Shown: piece by piece, positions 16,835 through 25,268 of the stretch
Position numbering within the stretch: position 1 is the stretch's first letter
Layout: every line of letters starts with the position of its first letter
Source of the DNA: Streptomyces bathyalis
GTDB lineage: Bacteria > Actinomycetota > Actinomycetes > Streptomycetales > Streptomycetaceae
Reading direction: 5' to 3'
DNA: 64,000 nt
Assembly (NCBI RefSeq): GCF_015910445.1
Contig: NZ_CP048882.1
Span: forward strand, 5,763,501 to 5,827,500
Position numbers and translations under genes: made by a program
The notes under the pieces: generated by a model
What the model saw: only the letters and a program-made list of their open reading frames with translations
Database searches by the model: none
What the model was told of the DNA's origin: nothing

Positions 16835-17821
16835 CTACTCGCCCTTGACCGCCGTGAGGCCGTCGATCCGGTTGAGGAACTCGATCTCCCCGCCGTCCTT
16901 CTTCGCGGGCACCTTGACGACCTGTTCGGAGACGCGCACATAGGTCACCGACTGACGCGGCGTGCCCGTCATCAGCGCCTTCACCAGCGGTTCCTTCACC
17001 GGGGGCTTGTAGCCCTTCGCGTAGGTCTCCTTCGTGTGGTGCTGCGAGGCGAAGAAGACCAGCCCGCCGCCGTCCGCGGTGCGCAGCCCGAACGCCGCGT
17101 ACTGCGGCGCCTTGGCCGGCACGTCCGCGAACTCGGTCCGCTTTCCGGGCCGGTTGGCCGACCCCTCGCGCTGCGCGCGCCGCTTGCTGGTGTGCTCGCC
17201 CGGAGCGAAGTCGCCGGTGCCCTCGCCCAGATAGCCGATGTAGGCGTCGCTCATCTCGTCCGGCGCGACGACGAGTTTCGAGCGCGGACCGCCGAGCACC
17301 GCCTTCGCATAGCCGCCCTTGCCGGTGACGAACTCCGGGATCTCGGAGTCCTGAAGGACCGCCAGATACGACGCCCGCCAGTCGGAGTTGGCGTCGTCGC
17401 GCTGGAAGACCAGGAGCCAACGCCCTTCCGCCGTACGGTTGCTGCGCACGTCGGCGACGAAGAACTTGGGCCAGCCCGCCTGCTTGGGAATCAGGAAGCG
17501 GGGGTCGGAGAGCCGCAGCGGCTTGTAGCCCGGGTTGCCCTTCGGTGCCAGCTTCTTGCGCGACTTGAGCCCCGCCCCGTCTATGGCGCCGAGTGCGCCC
17601 GTCTCGATGGTGGAGTTCAGCCCGGGGTCGTGGGAGGAGTTGGCCTTGTTGCTGGTGGCGTTGAACTCCTTGAGGATCTTCCTCGCGTCGGGTTTGGAGA
17701 CCGCCGGGATCACCGCCGTCTCGCCGTGCACCGTCACGCATCCCGACAGCGCCACCGACAGCACCACCGTGGCCGTCGACGCCCCGAGCAGCCGCGTCCG
17801 CCGCGCTTGCCGCGCATTCAT
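16835..17821 (-). CDS. Conserved lipoprotein of unknown function
   Basis: 328 residues. A signal with a lipobox ALSGC (C28) follows a basic N-terminus, so the protein is predicted to be a membrane-anchored lipoprotein. The mature part is hydrophilic and rich in Lys and Gly, with no domain I can name. The start at ATG 17821 is supported by GGAGGA 8-9 nt upstream. Convergent with the prim-pol gene. Confidence 0.8.
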   Translation of the reverse strand: MNARQARRTRLLGASTATVVLSVALSGCVTVHGETAVIPAVSKPDARKILKEFNATSNKANSSHDPGLNSTIETGALGAIDGAGLKSRKKLAPKGNPGYKPLRLSDPRFLIPKQAGWPKFFVADVRSNRTAEGRWLLVFQRDDANSDWRASYLAVLQDSEIPEFVTGKGGYAKAVLGGPRSKLVVAPDEMSDAYIGYLGEGTGDFAPGEHTSKRRAQREGSANRPGKRTEFADVPAKAPQYAAFGLRTADGGGLVFFASQHHTKETYAKGYKPPVKEPLVKALMTGTPRQSVTYVRVSEQVVKVPAKKDGGEIEFLNRIDGLTAVKGE

Positions 17822-18237
17822 TCTCGTGTCCTCCCCGCCCCGCTTGCGGTATAGCACCTTATCGCCCCGCCCAAGGCGTTCGTCTCACAGCACCGGGCGC
17901 CCGTATGCAATCATGCGCGCCTTCGGGGTGGATCTCAGGGGGGCCCGGTGGAGCCTCCTGGGAGGTTCCGTATGGCACCCCGTCAACTGCGAGGACTCCG
18001 CGGGGTTCGCGATCCGTCCCCGGTGTTCCGGGAGCATCCGGCGCGTCCGTCCGCACTGGTGAACAGAAGCCGCGGATCGCGCGTGTGAAACCCGATAGAC
18101 CACCACAGAGCTGCATAAAATCGGGCAGAACGTCCCAGTTGTCCCGTGATCCGGCGTGTGGTCGTCCGTGCAGAACGCGTCCCGGTACGCGTCGAGGAGC
18201 CCCACCCGCTCACGGCATACGGAAAGGAGGCAGCTGA
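17822..18237. other. Divergent intergenic region, no gene recognised
   Basis: 416 bp between the lipoprotein gene and the small secreted protein gene, so it should hold both promoters. Short frames exist on both strands but none has a convincing ribosome binding site or protein-like composition. No long inverted repeat was seen. Confidence 0.5.
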
Positions 18238-18654
18238 ATGGCTGCCACTACTGCTCGTCGTGTACGGATCGCCGCCACGGCCTGCGCCGTCCTCATGGGC
18301 GGTTCGCTCCTCGGGGCGAGCACCGCACAGGCGTCCCCTTCTTCCGCCGACACAGTCGCCCACCCCAAGAAGCCCTACGGCATCGTCCTCGCAAGGTCGG
18401 GCCTGAACGTCCGTCAGTACCCGAGCACGGACTCCTCGGTGAAGTACGTCCTCCCCTACGGCGCCAAGCGCGGCCTGGACTGCAAGATCCGTGCCCAGCT
18501 CATCCACGGCGACCCCATCTGGTACAAGCTGCGGCACAGCAACTTCTGGATCAGCGGTCGCTACACGAAGGCCGTCGGCCACGTGAAGTGGTGCAAGGAC
18601 GTACGCCCCTCGGCCCTGAACAACACCGCGAAGGCCCAGAAGGCCATGGGCTGA
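18238..18654 (+). CDS. Small secreted SH3-like domain protein
   Basis: 138 residues with a classical signal peptide (RRVRIAATACAVLMGGSLLGASTAQA, cleavage around residue 32). The mature part resembles a bacterial SH3 (SH3b type) domain: GLNVRQYPSTDSSVKYVLPYG, then WYKL and WISGRY, with two cysteines that could form a disulfide. Such domains bind peptidoglycan or other ligands in the wall. AAAGGAGG 7 nt before the ATG is a near-perfect Shine-Dalgarno, suggesting high expression. Confidence 0.8.
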   Translation: MAATTARRVRIAATACAVLMGGSLLGASTAQASPSSADTVAHPKKPYGIVLARSGLNVRQYPSTDSSVKYVLPYGAKRGLDCKIRAQLIHGDPIWYKLRHSNFWISGRYTKAVGHVKWCKDVRPSALNNTAKAQKAMG

Positions 18655-18697
18655 CGGCGCGGGTGCGCCGCTGAGCGGCCGGTGCCGCCTCGGCGCG

Positions 18698-19369
18698 TCA
18701 GCCGGCTGTCGGAGCGGGAGCTGCCAGCTCCTCGAAGACAGCCGTGTTGAGCGTGAAAGCGCGCCCGCACTCGCCGACGATGCGCCACTTCTCCTCGTCG
18801 TCGGCCGGTACCGAATCGAGCAGTTCGCGGTACCCCCGCTTGAAGGCGGCGGGGTTCGGAATGTCCTCGAAGACATAGAACCGGACCCCGTCGCCTTTGT
18901 GTGCGAAGCCCCAGTTCTTCTCCGCGGTACCCCGAACGACCTGGCCACCGGAGAGGTCGCCGAGGTAGCGGGTGTAGTGATGGGCCACGTAACCGCCGGG
19001 CCAGTCCCGTGAGACCTCGGCGATGCGCCTCGTATAGCTCTCCGTCGCGGCGAGCGGAGCGATCGTGCCGCGCCATGCGGACGTGCCGTGCAGGTGGTCG
19101 AGGTCGCGTTCGAGGGAGGGGAGGCGGAAGAGCTCCCGCCGCACGAACGGGCCGGCGACCGGGTCGTCGTCGAGCCGGCGCGCCGCTTCCTCCAGGGCCT
19201 CGTAGACGAACCACAGCTGCTCGGTGTAGCGCGTGAACGCCTCCCTGCCGAGCCTGCCGCTGAGCATGTCGCTCATGAACGTCGAGTTCTCCGCCTGAGT
19301 GTGCTGCGCCTTCGTGGCGTCACGGATCAGGGTCGAGAAAGGCAGATGTGCCGGCAGCCGTGAGGTCAT
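18698..19369 (-). CDS. Heme oxygenase (biliverdin-producing)
   Basis: 223 residues, the usual length for bacterial heme oxygenase. The proximal heme ligand is H23 in KAQH; the distal-helix glycine motif is LGDLSGGQ, preceded by HHYTRYLGD. It opens heme to biliverdin, CO and Fe2+, supplying iron from heme. A 23-bp palindrome lies 10 nt before the start codon; a TAAAGA hexamer ends 8 nt before the ATG and no Shine-Dalgarno is visible. There are no heme-uptake genes beside it. Confidence 0.92.
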   Translation of the reverse strand: MTSRLPAHLPFSTLIRDATKAQHTQAENSTFMSDMLSGRLGREAFTRYTEQLWFVYEALEEAARRLDDDPVAGPFVRRELFRLPSLERDLDHLHGTSAWRGTIAPLAATESYTRRIAEVSRDWPGGYVAHHYTRYLGDLSGGQVVRGTAEKNWGFAHKGDGVRFYVFEDIPNPAAFKRGYRELLDSVPADDEEKWRIVGECGRAFTLNTAVFEELAAPAPTAG

Positions 19370-19379
19370 GACGCCATTC

Positions 19380-19402
19380 TTTACCGACAGGCTGTCGGAA
19401 AA
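19380..19402. promoter_or_regulatory. 23-bp palindrome in front of heme oxygenase
   Basis: TTTACCGACAG (19380-19390), one central G, then CTGTCGGAAAA (19392-19402): arms match in 10 of 11 positions. It overlaps the likely -10 region of the heme oxygenase gene. The shape (CCGACAG/CTGTCGG) suits a TetR-type repressor rather than the DtxR/DmdR iron box; this assignment is inference. Confidence 0.6.
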
Positions 19403-19424
19403 ACCCCGCGAGCGCTCCGAGTGG

Positions 19425-20282
19425 TCAGGGCAGCGTGAGGATGTCCGCCCCGGAGTCCGTGACCACGAGGGTGTGCTCGAACTGCGCGGTGCGGCGGCGG
19501 TCCTTGGTGACGACCGTCCAGCCGTCCTCCCACATGTCCCACTCGTGGGTGCCCAGCGTCAGCATGGGCTCGATGGTGAAGGTCATGCCGGGCCTCATCA
19601 CCGTCGTCGCCCGCTCGTCGTCGTAGTGCGGGATGATCAGGCCGGAGTGGAACGAGGTGTTGATGCCGTGGCCCGTGAAGTCACGGACCACTCCGTAGCC
19701 GAAGCGCTTGGCGTACGACTCGATGACGCGGCCGATGATGTTGATCTGCCGGCCCGGGCGTACGGCTTTGATCGCGCGGTTGAGCGCCTCGCGGGTGCGC
19801 TCGACGAGCAGCGCGGACTCCTCGTCGACGTCTCCGCACAGATAGGTGGCGTTGTTGTCGCCGTGCACGCCGTCGATGTAGGCGGTCACGTCGAGGTTCA
19901 CGATGTCGCCGTCGCGCAGGACGGTGGAGTCCGGGATGCCGTGGCAGATGACCTCGTTGACCGACGTGCACAGCGACTTCGGGAACCGCCGGTAGCCGAG
20001 GGTGGACGGGTAGGCGCCGTGGTCGCACATGTAGGCGTGCGCCACTTCGTCGAGCTTGTCCGTGGTGACGCCCGGAGCGATGTGCCGTGCGGCCTCCTCC
20101 ATCGCCCTCGCGGCGATGCGGCCGGCCACGCGCATCTTCTCGATGGTCTCGCTGTCCTGCACCTCGGCCCCCGTGTACGGGGTGGGGGCGTCCTTGCCCA
20201 CGTACTCGGGACGCGGGATCGAGGCGGGGACGGTGCGGTGCGGCGAGAGTTCACCAGGAGAGAGCAATGACTGGCCAGACAT
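19425..20282 (-). CDS. map: Methionine aminopeptidase type I
   Basis: 285 residues. Metal ligands of the pita-bread fold are present: two Asp in NLDVTAYIDGVHGDNN, His in TGHGI, Glu in IEPML and Glu in QFEHT. It removes the initiator methionine from new proteins. An N-terminal extension of about 40 residues with PRPEYVGK is typical of actinobacterial MetAP1 and may contact the ribosome. TAGACT (20295-20290, minus strand) ends 7 nt before ATG 20282 with no Shine-Dalgarno, so a leaderless mRNA is likely. Divergent from a small conserved gene. Confidence 0.95.
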   Translation of the reverse strand: MSGQSLLSPGELSPHRTVPASIPRPEYVGKDAPTPYTGAEVQDSETIEKMRVAGRIAARAMEEAARHIAPGVTTDKLDEVAHAYMCDHGAYPSTLGYRRFPKSLCTSVNEVICHGIPDSTVLRDGDIVNLDVTAYIDGVHGDNNATYLCGDVDEESALLVERTREALNRAIKAVRPGRQINIIGRVIESYAKRFGYGVVRDFTGHGINTSFHSGLIIPHYDDERATTVMRPGMTFTIEPMLTLGTHEWDMWEDGWTVVTKDRRRTAQFEHTLVVTDSGADILTLP

Positions 20283-20334
20283 GTGCGCGAGTCTAACTGT
20301 GGTACGTCCGGGGCTCAGGGGGGAGCATGACTGT

Positions 20335-20574
20335 ATGGCTCTCTTCAAGCGCAATGCGCCAGGTAAACCGGGCGAGTGGTACTACTGCATCAAGCACGGC
20401 AAGGTCGAGGAGGGTCCGGAGTGCCCTGCCAAGAACCGGCTGGGCCCCTACGAGACCAGAGCCGAGGCGTCCCGCGCGATCGAGACCGTCCACAAGAAGA
20501 ACGAGGCCTGGGACAACGACCCTCGCTGGAGCGACGCGCCGCGGCGTGACGGGGACGGCGGCTCGGGCGGCTGA
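20335..20574 (+). CDS. Conserved small actinobacterial protein
   Basis: 79 residues: a basic start (MALFKRNAPGKPGEWYYC), a Cys pair in KHGKVEEGPECPAKNRLGPY, then a helical segment TRAEASRAIETVHKKNEAW and an acidic, Gly-rich tail. I recognise this as a widely conserved small streptomycete protein without known function; the two cysteines and aromatic residues suggest a compact, possibly metal-binding, fold. GGGGGAG lies about 13 nt before the ATG. Divergent from map. Confidence 0.75.
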   Translation: MALFKRNAPGKPGEWYYCIKHGKVEEGPECPAKNRLGPYETRAEASRAIETVHKKNEAWDNDPRWSDAPRRDGDGGSGG

Positions 20575-20639
20575 CAGCTGACGGCCGACGCGGAGGCGGG
20601 AGGTGGCTGCCGGGTGAGGGCTCATGCCCCGCGCCCTGT

Positions 20640-20955
20640 GCCGCCCCCTCCGGTGCCGCTGCGGTGGCCGTCCGCTGCTCCCGCACGCGGTGGGCGTGCG
20701 GGTCCGTGCGGGCGTCGTACGACATCGGGTTCGGCAGCGACAGCGCCAGCAGGCCCGCCACCGCCGTCGCCGCGCCCCAGCCCATGGGAGCCCACGCGAC
20801 AGCCCGGCCGTTCCGAGGGATCCGGACCGTCCGGCCGATCGTCGCGCTGACGAGCGTGGAGCCGAAGGGCAGCGCCGCGTACAGCAGGCGCAGCGATCAC
20901 TCGGCGCCCAAGTCCTCGGCGAGGAAGGGGAAGAGGGCGACCGGGAAGCGCGGGA
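20640..20955 (-). pseudogene. Relic of an MFS transporter
   Basis: On the minus strand the frame reads RFPVALFPFLAEDLGAE, a TGA stop at 20899-20897, then SLRLLYAALPFGSTLVSATI, a short loop, and GWGAATAVAGLLALSLP. This looks like the middle (roughly helices 7-8) of an MFS permease with an in-frame stop, and no flanking helices on either side. The rest of 20575-21087 holds nothing else I can support. Confidence 0.5.
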
Positions 20956-21087
20956 AGCGGTGGACACGAGCGGCCGTGCTCGGGCGTGTGGCGGGCGCCC
21001 GGCAACGGATTTCACCGCGTCCGCCTTCGTCGCCGTGTGCTCTCGTACGCCGCGCGTGCCGTCGTCCGCCGGGTCTCCGAGCGGGTG

Positions 21088-23106
21088 CTACGGGCCCTGG
21101 GACGTGGTGACTTCGGCCGAGTACGGGGTGAAGGCGATGCGGGTGAGGGAGCCGTCCGCGCTCCAGCGGACCACGGCGGAGGTGTCGTCCGCGGAGAGGA
21201 GGGCGGCGGCGTCGTGGAGTGGGACCGCGTCCGCTTCGGCCTCGGGTCCGGCGCCGGACGGGAGCGTGGCGAGTGCGGCGAACAGCGCGGTGCCCTCGGC
21301 GTCGCCGGTGACCGCCGGTACCAGGGCCCAGCGGGTGAAGGCGGTGCCTTGCGGGGCGCGCAGGGTGGCCGGAGCGTTCTCGTCCCAGCCGTGCAGGCCG
21401 TGCAGGCCGTGCAGGCCGTGGAGCGCCGGAGACCCGGGCGGCTCGTGGGGCGCCGGCTCGTGCGCCTCGTGATCCGGAACGCCCGTCGCCCAGCCCGTCA
21501 GCCGTACGCGCGCCCCCGGAGGCGCACCCACCACGCGGTGCACGCGCAGCTCGAGGCCGCCTCGCACATACGTGAGGCTCTGAACCCGCAGCCCCGGCAC
21601 CATCGGGCCGCCGGAGGGGAAGACCGGTGTGTGCCAGGACGCCGCCCAGCCCCACGCCCCGTCGGGAGCGGAAGCGGCGCCCATGGGGTGGATGCGTACG
21701 CGTGCGCTGCGGACCGCGGTGCCGCTCGGGCCCTGCACCTCCACGGCGAAGTGGTTGTCGGGCACGTTGCCGGCCGCCGTCGGGCCCGTACGTGTGGAGT
21801 AGGCGAGCCGCGCGTACAGCGAGTCGGCGGCCCGTGCGCTCTCGCCCTCGTGCGGCGGCACGTGGTCGCTGCCGTGGTTGTGCAGCCGCACCGTCCCGTC
21901 GCCGCCCGTCTGGATGAGCAGGCCCGCCGAGGGCAGCGCGACCGCACGCGCCGGACCTTCGCCGGGTGCCGGCTCCTCGCGGGCGGTCCACAGCGGGTCG
22001 TCCTCCGGTACGAGCAGCGGCAGCAGGCCCTTGGATGCCCAGTACGGCGACGCGGGACCGGAGTAGTCCTGCAGCGTGGCGTCGTGCGGGCCGTGCCAGC
22101 CCAGCGTGAGCAGGCCGTCCCGGCTGACCGCGCCCCGGTCCAGGAAGTACCGCACGGATCCGCTCAGCAGCCGCCTGGAGACGCCGGGCGTCAACGGCGT
22201 ATGACCTGTCAGTGCGCCCAGGGCGACGGCGGCGTTCGCGGCGAAGCGGTAGGTCAGCGAGCGTCCGAAGTGCAGCGGGGCGCCGTTGCCGTCGAAGAGC
22301 AGGGAGAAGCCTTCGAGATGGGCGCGGAGGCGGGCGCCGTGGTGGGCCAACTGCCCGGAGTCCTCGGCGAGATGGGCGTGAAGGAGCGGATAGAGGTGCA
22401 GCGCCCAGCCGTTGTAGTGGTCGAAGGCGCGGCCGTCGCCGTCCGCGTACCAGCCCTCGCCCCTGTACCAGCTCTCCAGCAGCTCAAGTCCCCGCTCGAT
22501 CGCCTGCCGCGTCGCGCTGTCGCCGCGCCCAGCCGATTCGAGGAACCCGGCGACGGTCAGCGGGAAGAGGTACCAGTTGTTGGGCGCGGGCACGTGGCGC
22601 AGCGCACCCCGCAGCCACTCCTCGGCACGGTCCTGCACGTCCTCGTCGAGCCGGTCCCACAGCCACGGCCGGGTCAGCCGCAGCGACAGAGCGACGGACG
22701 CCGACTCCACCATCGGCTGGCCGTAGACGGTGTGGTCGAGGATCGGCGGCCACGACTCCTCGTCGTCCCGTCCGGGCGTACGTGTGCCCGCCGCCAGCCC
22801 GTCCGCGTACCGCTCCAGCCGGCCGTCCGGGTCGGCGCCCCGCGCACCGGCGACGCGGAAGGCGGCGGCGAGGAAGGTGCGCGCGTAGCCCTCCAGCCCG
22901 TCGGAGCGGACCCCCGTGCGGGACGGGCGGCCCGGCAGGTCGAGCATCGCCCCACGCGGGGTGGCGAAGCGCCATGCGGCGGTCAGCAGACCATCGGCGG
23001 TGGCCTCCCAGTGGGCGCGGGTCCAGCCCGTGAAAGGGCTCAACTCCCGGTTCTCCGGCGGCAGTTCGAAGGGGACGGGTCCCGGGGCGGCAGCGGTCGC
23101 GGTCAT
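21088..23106 (-). CDS. DUF2264 domain protein
   Basis: 672 residues. The N-terminal half (about 20-370) is an alpha-helical toroid-like domain with WEATADGLL, DLPGRPSRTG, YGQPMVESASVAL, NNWYLFPL, YRGEGWYADGDGRAFDHYNGWA and LHFGRSLTYRFAA, the DUF2264 signature; the C-terminal half is beta-rich. The fold resembles glycoside hydrolases/polysaccharide lyases of the (alpha/alpha) barrel type, so a role in oligosaccharide breakdown is plausible but unproven. No signal peptide. The ATG overlaps the TGA of the upstream hydroxyacid dehydrogenase gene (ATGA). A 9-bp tandem repeat gives HGLHGLHGLHG near the C-terminus. Confidence 0.88.
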   Translation of the reverse strand: MTATAAAPGPVPFELPPENRELSPFTGWTRAHWEATADGLLTAAWRFATPRGAMLDLPGRPSRTGVRSDGLEGYARTFLAAAFRVAGARGADPDGRLERYADGLAAGTRTPGRDDEESWPPILDHTVYGQPMVESASVALSLRLTRPWLWDRLDEDVQDRAEEWLRGALRHVPAPNNWYLFPLTVAGFLESAGRGDSATRQAIERGLELLESWYRGEGWYADGDGRAFDHYNGWALHLYPLLHAHLAEDSGQLAHHGARLRAHLEGFSLLFDGNGAPLHFGRSLTYRFAANAAVALGALTGHTPLTPGVSRRLLSGSVRYFLDRGAVSRDGLLTLGWHGPHDATLQDYSGPASPYWASKGLLPLLVPEDDPLWTAREEPAPGEGPARAVALPSAGLLIQTGGDGTVRLHNHGSDHVPPHEGESARAADSLYARLAYSTRTGPTAAGNVPDNHFAVEVQGPSGTAVRSARVRIHPMGAASAPDGAWGWAASWHTPVFPSGGPMVPGLRVQSLTYVRGGLELRVHRVVGAPPGARVRLTGWATGVPDHEAHEPAPHEPPGSPALHGLHGLHGLHGWDENAPATLRAPQGTAFTRWALVPAVTGDAEGTALFAALATLPSGAGPEAEADAVPLHDAAALLSADDTSAVVRWSADGSLTRIAFTPYSAEVTTSQGP
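21391..21417. repeat. Short tandem repeat, 3 x 9 bp inside the DUF2264 gene
   Basis: Three units of gtgcaggcc followed by a partial unit. On the coding strand this gives a repeated His-Gly-Leu. The length keeps frame, so copy-number change would only lengthen a surface loop. Confidence 0.85.
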
Positions 23107-24119
23107 GCGAGGAACGCCAGCCTTTCGCGTCGTACGGGATGGGCGAAGCCCTCGCCGCGGGCCCAGCGGGCGACTTCGGAGACGGTCAGGTCCGCGAGCC
23201 TGCGCAGCTCGTTGCCGAGGGAACCGGCGATGTGCGGGGTGATGAACGCGTTCTCGCAGTCCCACAGCGGGTGTTCGCGTGGCAGCACCTCCGGTTCGGT
23301 CACGTCCAGCACGGCGCGGACGCGGCCCGCCCGCACGGCCTCGGTGAGCGCGTCCTGGTCGAGCACGGCGCCGCGCGCGGTGTTGATGAGGGTGGCGTCC
23401 TGCCGCATGAGGCCGATGAGCCGGCGGCCCACCAGCCTGCGGGTCTCGGGCAGCAGCGGCGTGTGGACGCTGACCACGTCGCACTGCGCGAAGAGCTCGT
23501 CCAGGGGGACCGGGCGTGCGCCGAGCGCATCGGCCTCCTCGGTGCTGATGTACGGGTCGTGGAGCAGCACCTGGAAGTCGTAGGGGCGGAGCAGCTCGAT
23601 CACGCGGCGGCCGATCAGCGAGGCGCTGAGGATGCCCACGGTGCGGCGGTAGTTGCCCATGCCGGGACGGTCGTGCAGCCAGTCGGCGCGGGCCCGTGCG
23701 GCCGCGTAGTCGCGGGCAGTCTCCAGGACCCTCTTTCCGCTGAGGAGGATCATCGCCACCGTGTACTCGGCGACCGGGAGGGCGTTGGCGGCCGCCGCCG
23801 AGGAGATCTCGATGCCGCGCTCCCAGCAGGCGTCGGTGATGTGCCCCCGCACGCTGCCGGCGGTGTGCGCGACCGCTCGCAGATGCGGGGCGGACGCCAG
23901 CACGGCCTCGTCGAGGGGCGGGCAGCCCCAGCCCGTGATCAGCAGCTCGGTGCTGGAGAGGACCTGCCGTGCCCGGTCGCTGCCGAGTTCGTCGAGGGCG
24001 GGGAGCGGTGACGGATCGGTGAGTTCGGCGAGTTCCGCGAGCACGTCGTCGTGGAGGACGGCGCGGGCCGCGGCGGGGTCCATGGCGAGGGCGGCACGGG
24101 GACGGCGGGGAGCGGGCAT
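23103..24119 (-). CDS. D-isomer-specific 2-hydroxyacid dehydrogenase
   Basis: 338 residues. The NAD-binding region shows GILSASLIGRRVIELL and HDPY, and the catalytic triad is visible: Arg in NTARGAVLD, Glu in DVTEPEVLP and His in ITPHIAGS. It reduces a 2-oxo acid or oxidises the D-2-hydroxy acid with NAD(P). AGGAGAC 5-6 nt before the ATG supports the start. It overlaps the DUF2264 gene by 4 bp, so the two are co-translated; the pairing suggests a shared sugar-acid pathway (inference). Confidence 0.9.
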   Translation of the reverse strand: MPAPRRPRAALAMDPAAARAVLHDDVLAELAELTDPSPLPALDELGSDRARQVLSSTELLITGWGCPPLDEAVLASAPHLRAVAHTAGSVRGHITDACWERGIEISSAAAANALPVAEYTVAMILLSGKRVLETARDYAAARARADWLHDRPGMGNYRRTVGILSASLIGRRVIELLRPYDFQVLLHDPYISTEEADALGARPVPLDELFAQCDVVSVHTPLLPETRRLVGRRLIGLMRQDATLINTARGAVLDQDALTEAVRAGRVRAVLDVTEPEVLPREHPLWDCENAFITPHIAGSLGNELRRLADLTVSEVARWARGEGFAHPVRRERLAFLA

Positions 24120-24380
24120 CTGTCTCCTGCGCTGGCTGGTACGGCCCGGCGGCCGGATCTGTACGAGCCTGCCCCGTGCCGGTCCGGCGCGCCAGATGGC
24201 GTGGGGACCGTTCTGATGCGCGCGAGCAGCGGGCGCAGCGGACGGCTCCGCCGGCGACCCCGCAGAGGGAGCAGCGGCGGCTGCGGAAGAACCGCCCAGC
24301 CGGCGGCCGTTGCCGCCGCACCTCCCCCAGAGCCTCCGGCCTGGGAGGTGCCCCCTGTCACCTCGTCGCGGGAATCGCTC

Positions 24381-25028
24381 TCACCAGCGGGTCGGCGGCG
24401 GGGCGGAGAGCTGCTCCGCGATGCGCGAGAGGCGGTCGCGGAACGTGGGGCGCGAGCCGGCCGCGGGGAGGCCCGGCGCGCCGCTCGGGCCGCGCCGCCC
24501 CTGGAAGGTCTCCCCGGCCGCCGCGCTCACCAGATGCTGGACCATTTCGAGGTCGACCTCCGCCGCGTCGGCGCTCAGCGCGTCGTGCGCGATGCCCTGG
24601 AGCTCGGCCGTGCCGCCCGCGCCGCCGCCCTCGTCCAGCGCCAGCACCGTGGCACCCGCCCGTCGTGCGTCGTGCACGCGTTCCAGCAGCTCCGGACCCG
24701 GATCGCCAGGGGACACCACCAGGACCGTCTCCCTGCGGCCCGCCGCCTCGATCCGGCCGAGCCCGGCGGAGAGATGCGCGGGAGCGGCCGGCGGTACGCG
24801 GTGCCGTACGAGCGTCGGGGACAGCTCGGGCTGCCCGGACCAGGCGGCCTCGTCGTCCAGGTGTGCCGCCAGGTGCCACGGTTCGTACGTCTCGGTGCCG
24901 ACCAGCAGCAGACCGCCCCGGTGCGGCGTGACGGACGTACGCAGCGATCCGGCGAACCGGCGCGCGGACTGCACCCATTCCGTTCCCGCAAGCGCTTCCC
25001 GCAGATGTGCGACTCGTACTGCATCCAT
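24381..25028 (-). CDS. Conserved protein of unknown function, possibly SIS-like
   Basis: 215 residues. The central part (GLLLVGTETYEPWHLAAHL, ETVLVVSPGDPG, RAGATVLALD) alternates beta strands and helices and looks like a sugar-isomerase (SIS) or other Rossmann-like domain, followed by helical DALSADAAEVDLEMVQHLVSAAAG and a basic, Pro-rich tail. No catalytic motif can be assigned. The start at ATG 25028 is chosen from composition; upstream is low-complexity. Confidence 0.7.
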   Translation of the reverse strand: MDAVRVAHLREALAGTEWVQSARRFAGSLRTSVTPHRGGLLLVGTETYEPWHLAAHLDDEAAWSGQPELSPTLVRHRVPPAAPAHLSAGLGRIEAAGRRETVLVVSPGDPGPELLERVHDARRAGATVLALDEGGGAGGTAELQGIAHDALSADAAEVDLEMVQHLVSAAAGETFQGRRGPSGAPGLPAAGSRPTFRDRLSRIAEQLSAPPPTRW

Positions 25029-25268
25029 TGCCCGGCATGATGCCTCAACAGCCCTTGCGCGACGGGCGATTCGGCTGTGGTCACCCGTACGGATGTGACG
25101 GGGGACACCGCACAGGCCGCCGGAGGCGCCGGGGGGAGAGGGAGGACGCGCCCTGCTGTGACACCGGCACGGATGTTCATCTCCCGTTTCATTGACGCTC
25201 TGTTGCCGTCTGCTTACTTTCGGGCATCTGTCGACTCCGTTCCCGAGCCCGGAAGTTGGGAGCCGCAC

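Noticed and set aside
18649..18702. GGCTGACG/CGTCAGCC hairpin between the SH3-like and heme oxygenase genes as a terminator
   Set aside because: Only 8 bp of stem with a loop of nearly 40 nt, and both arms overlap coding ends.
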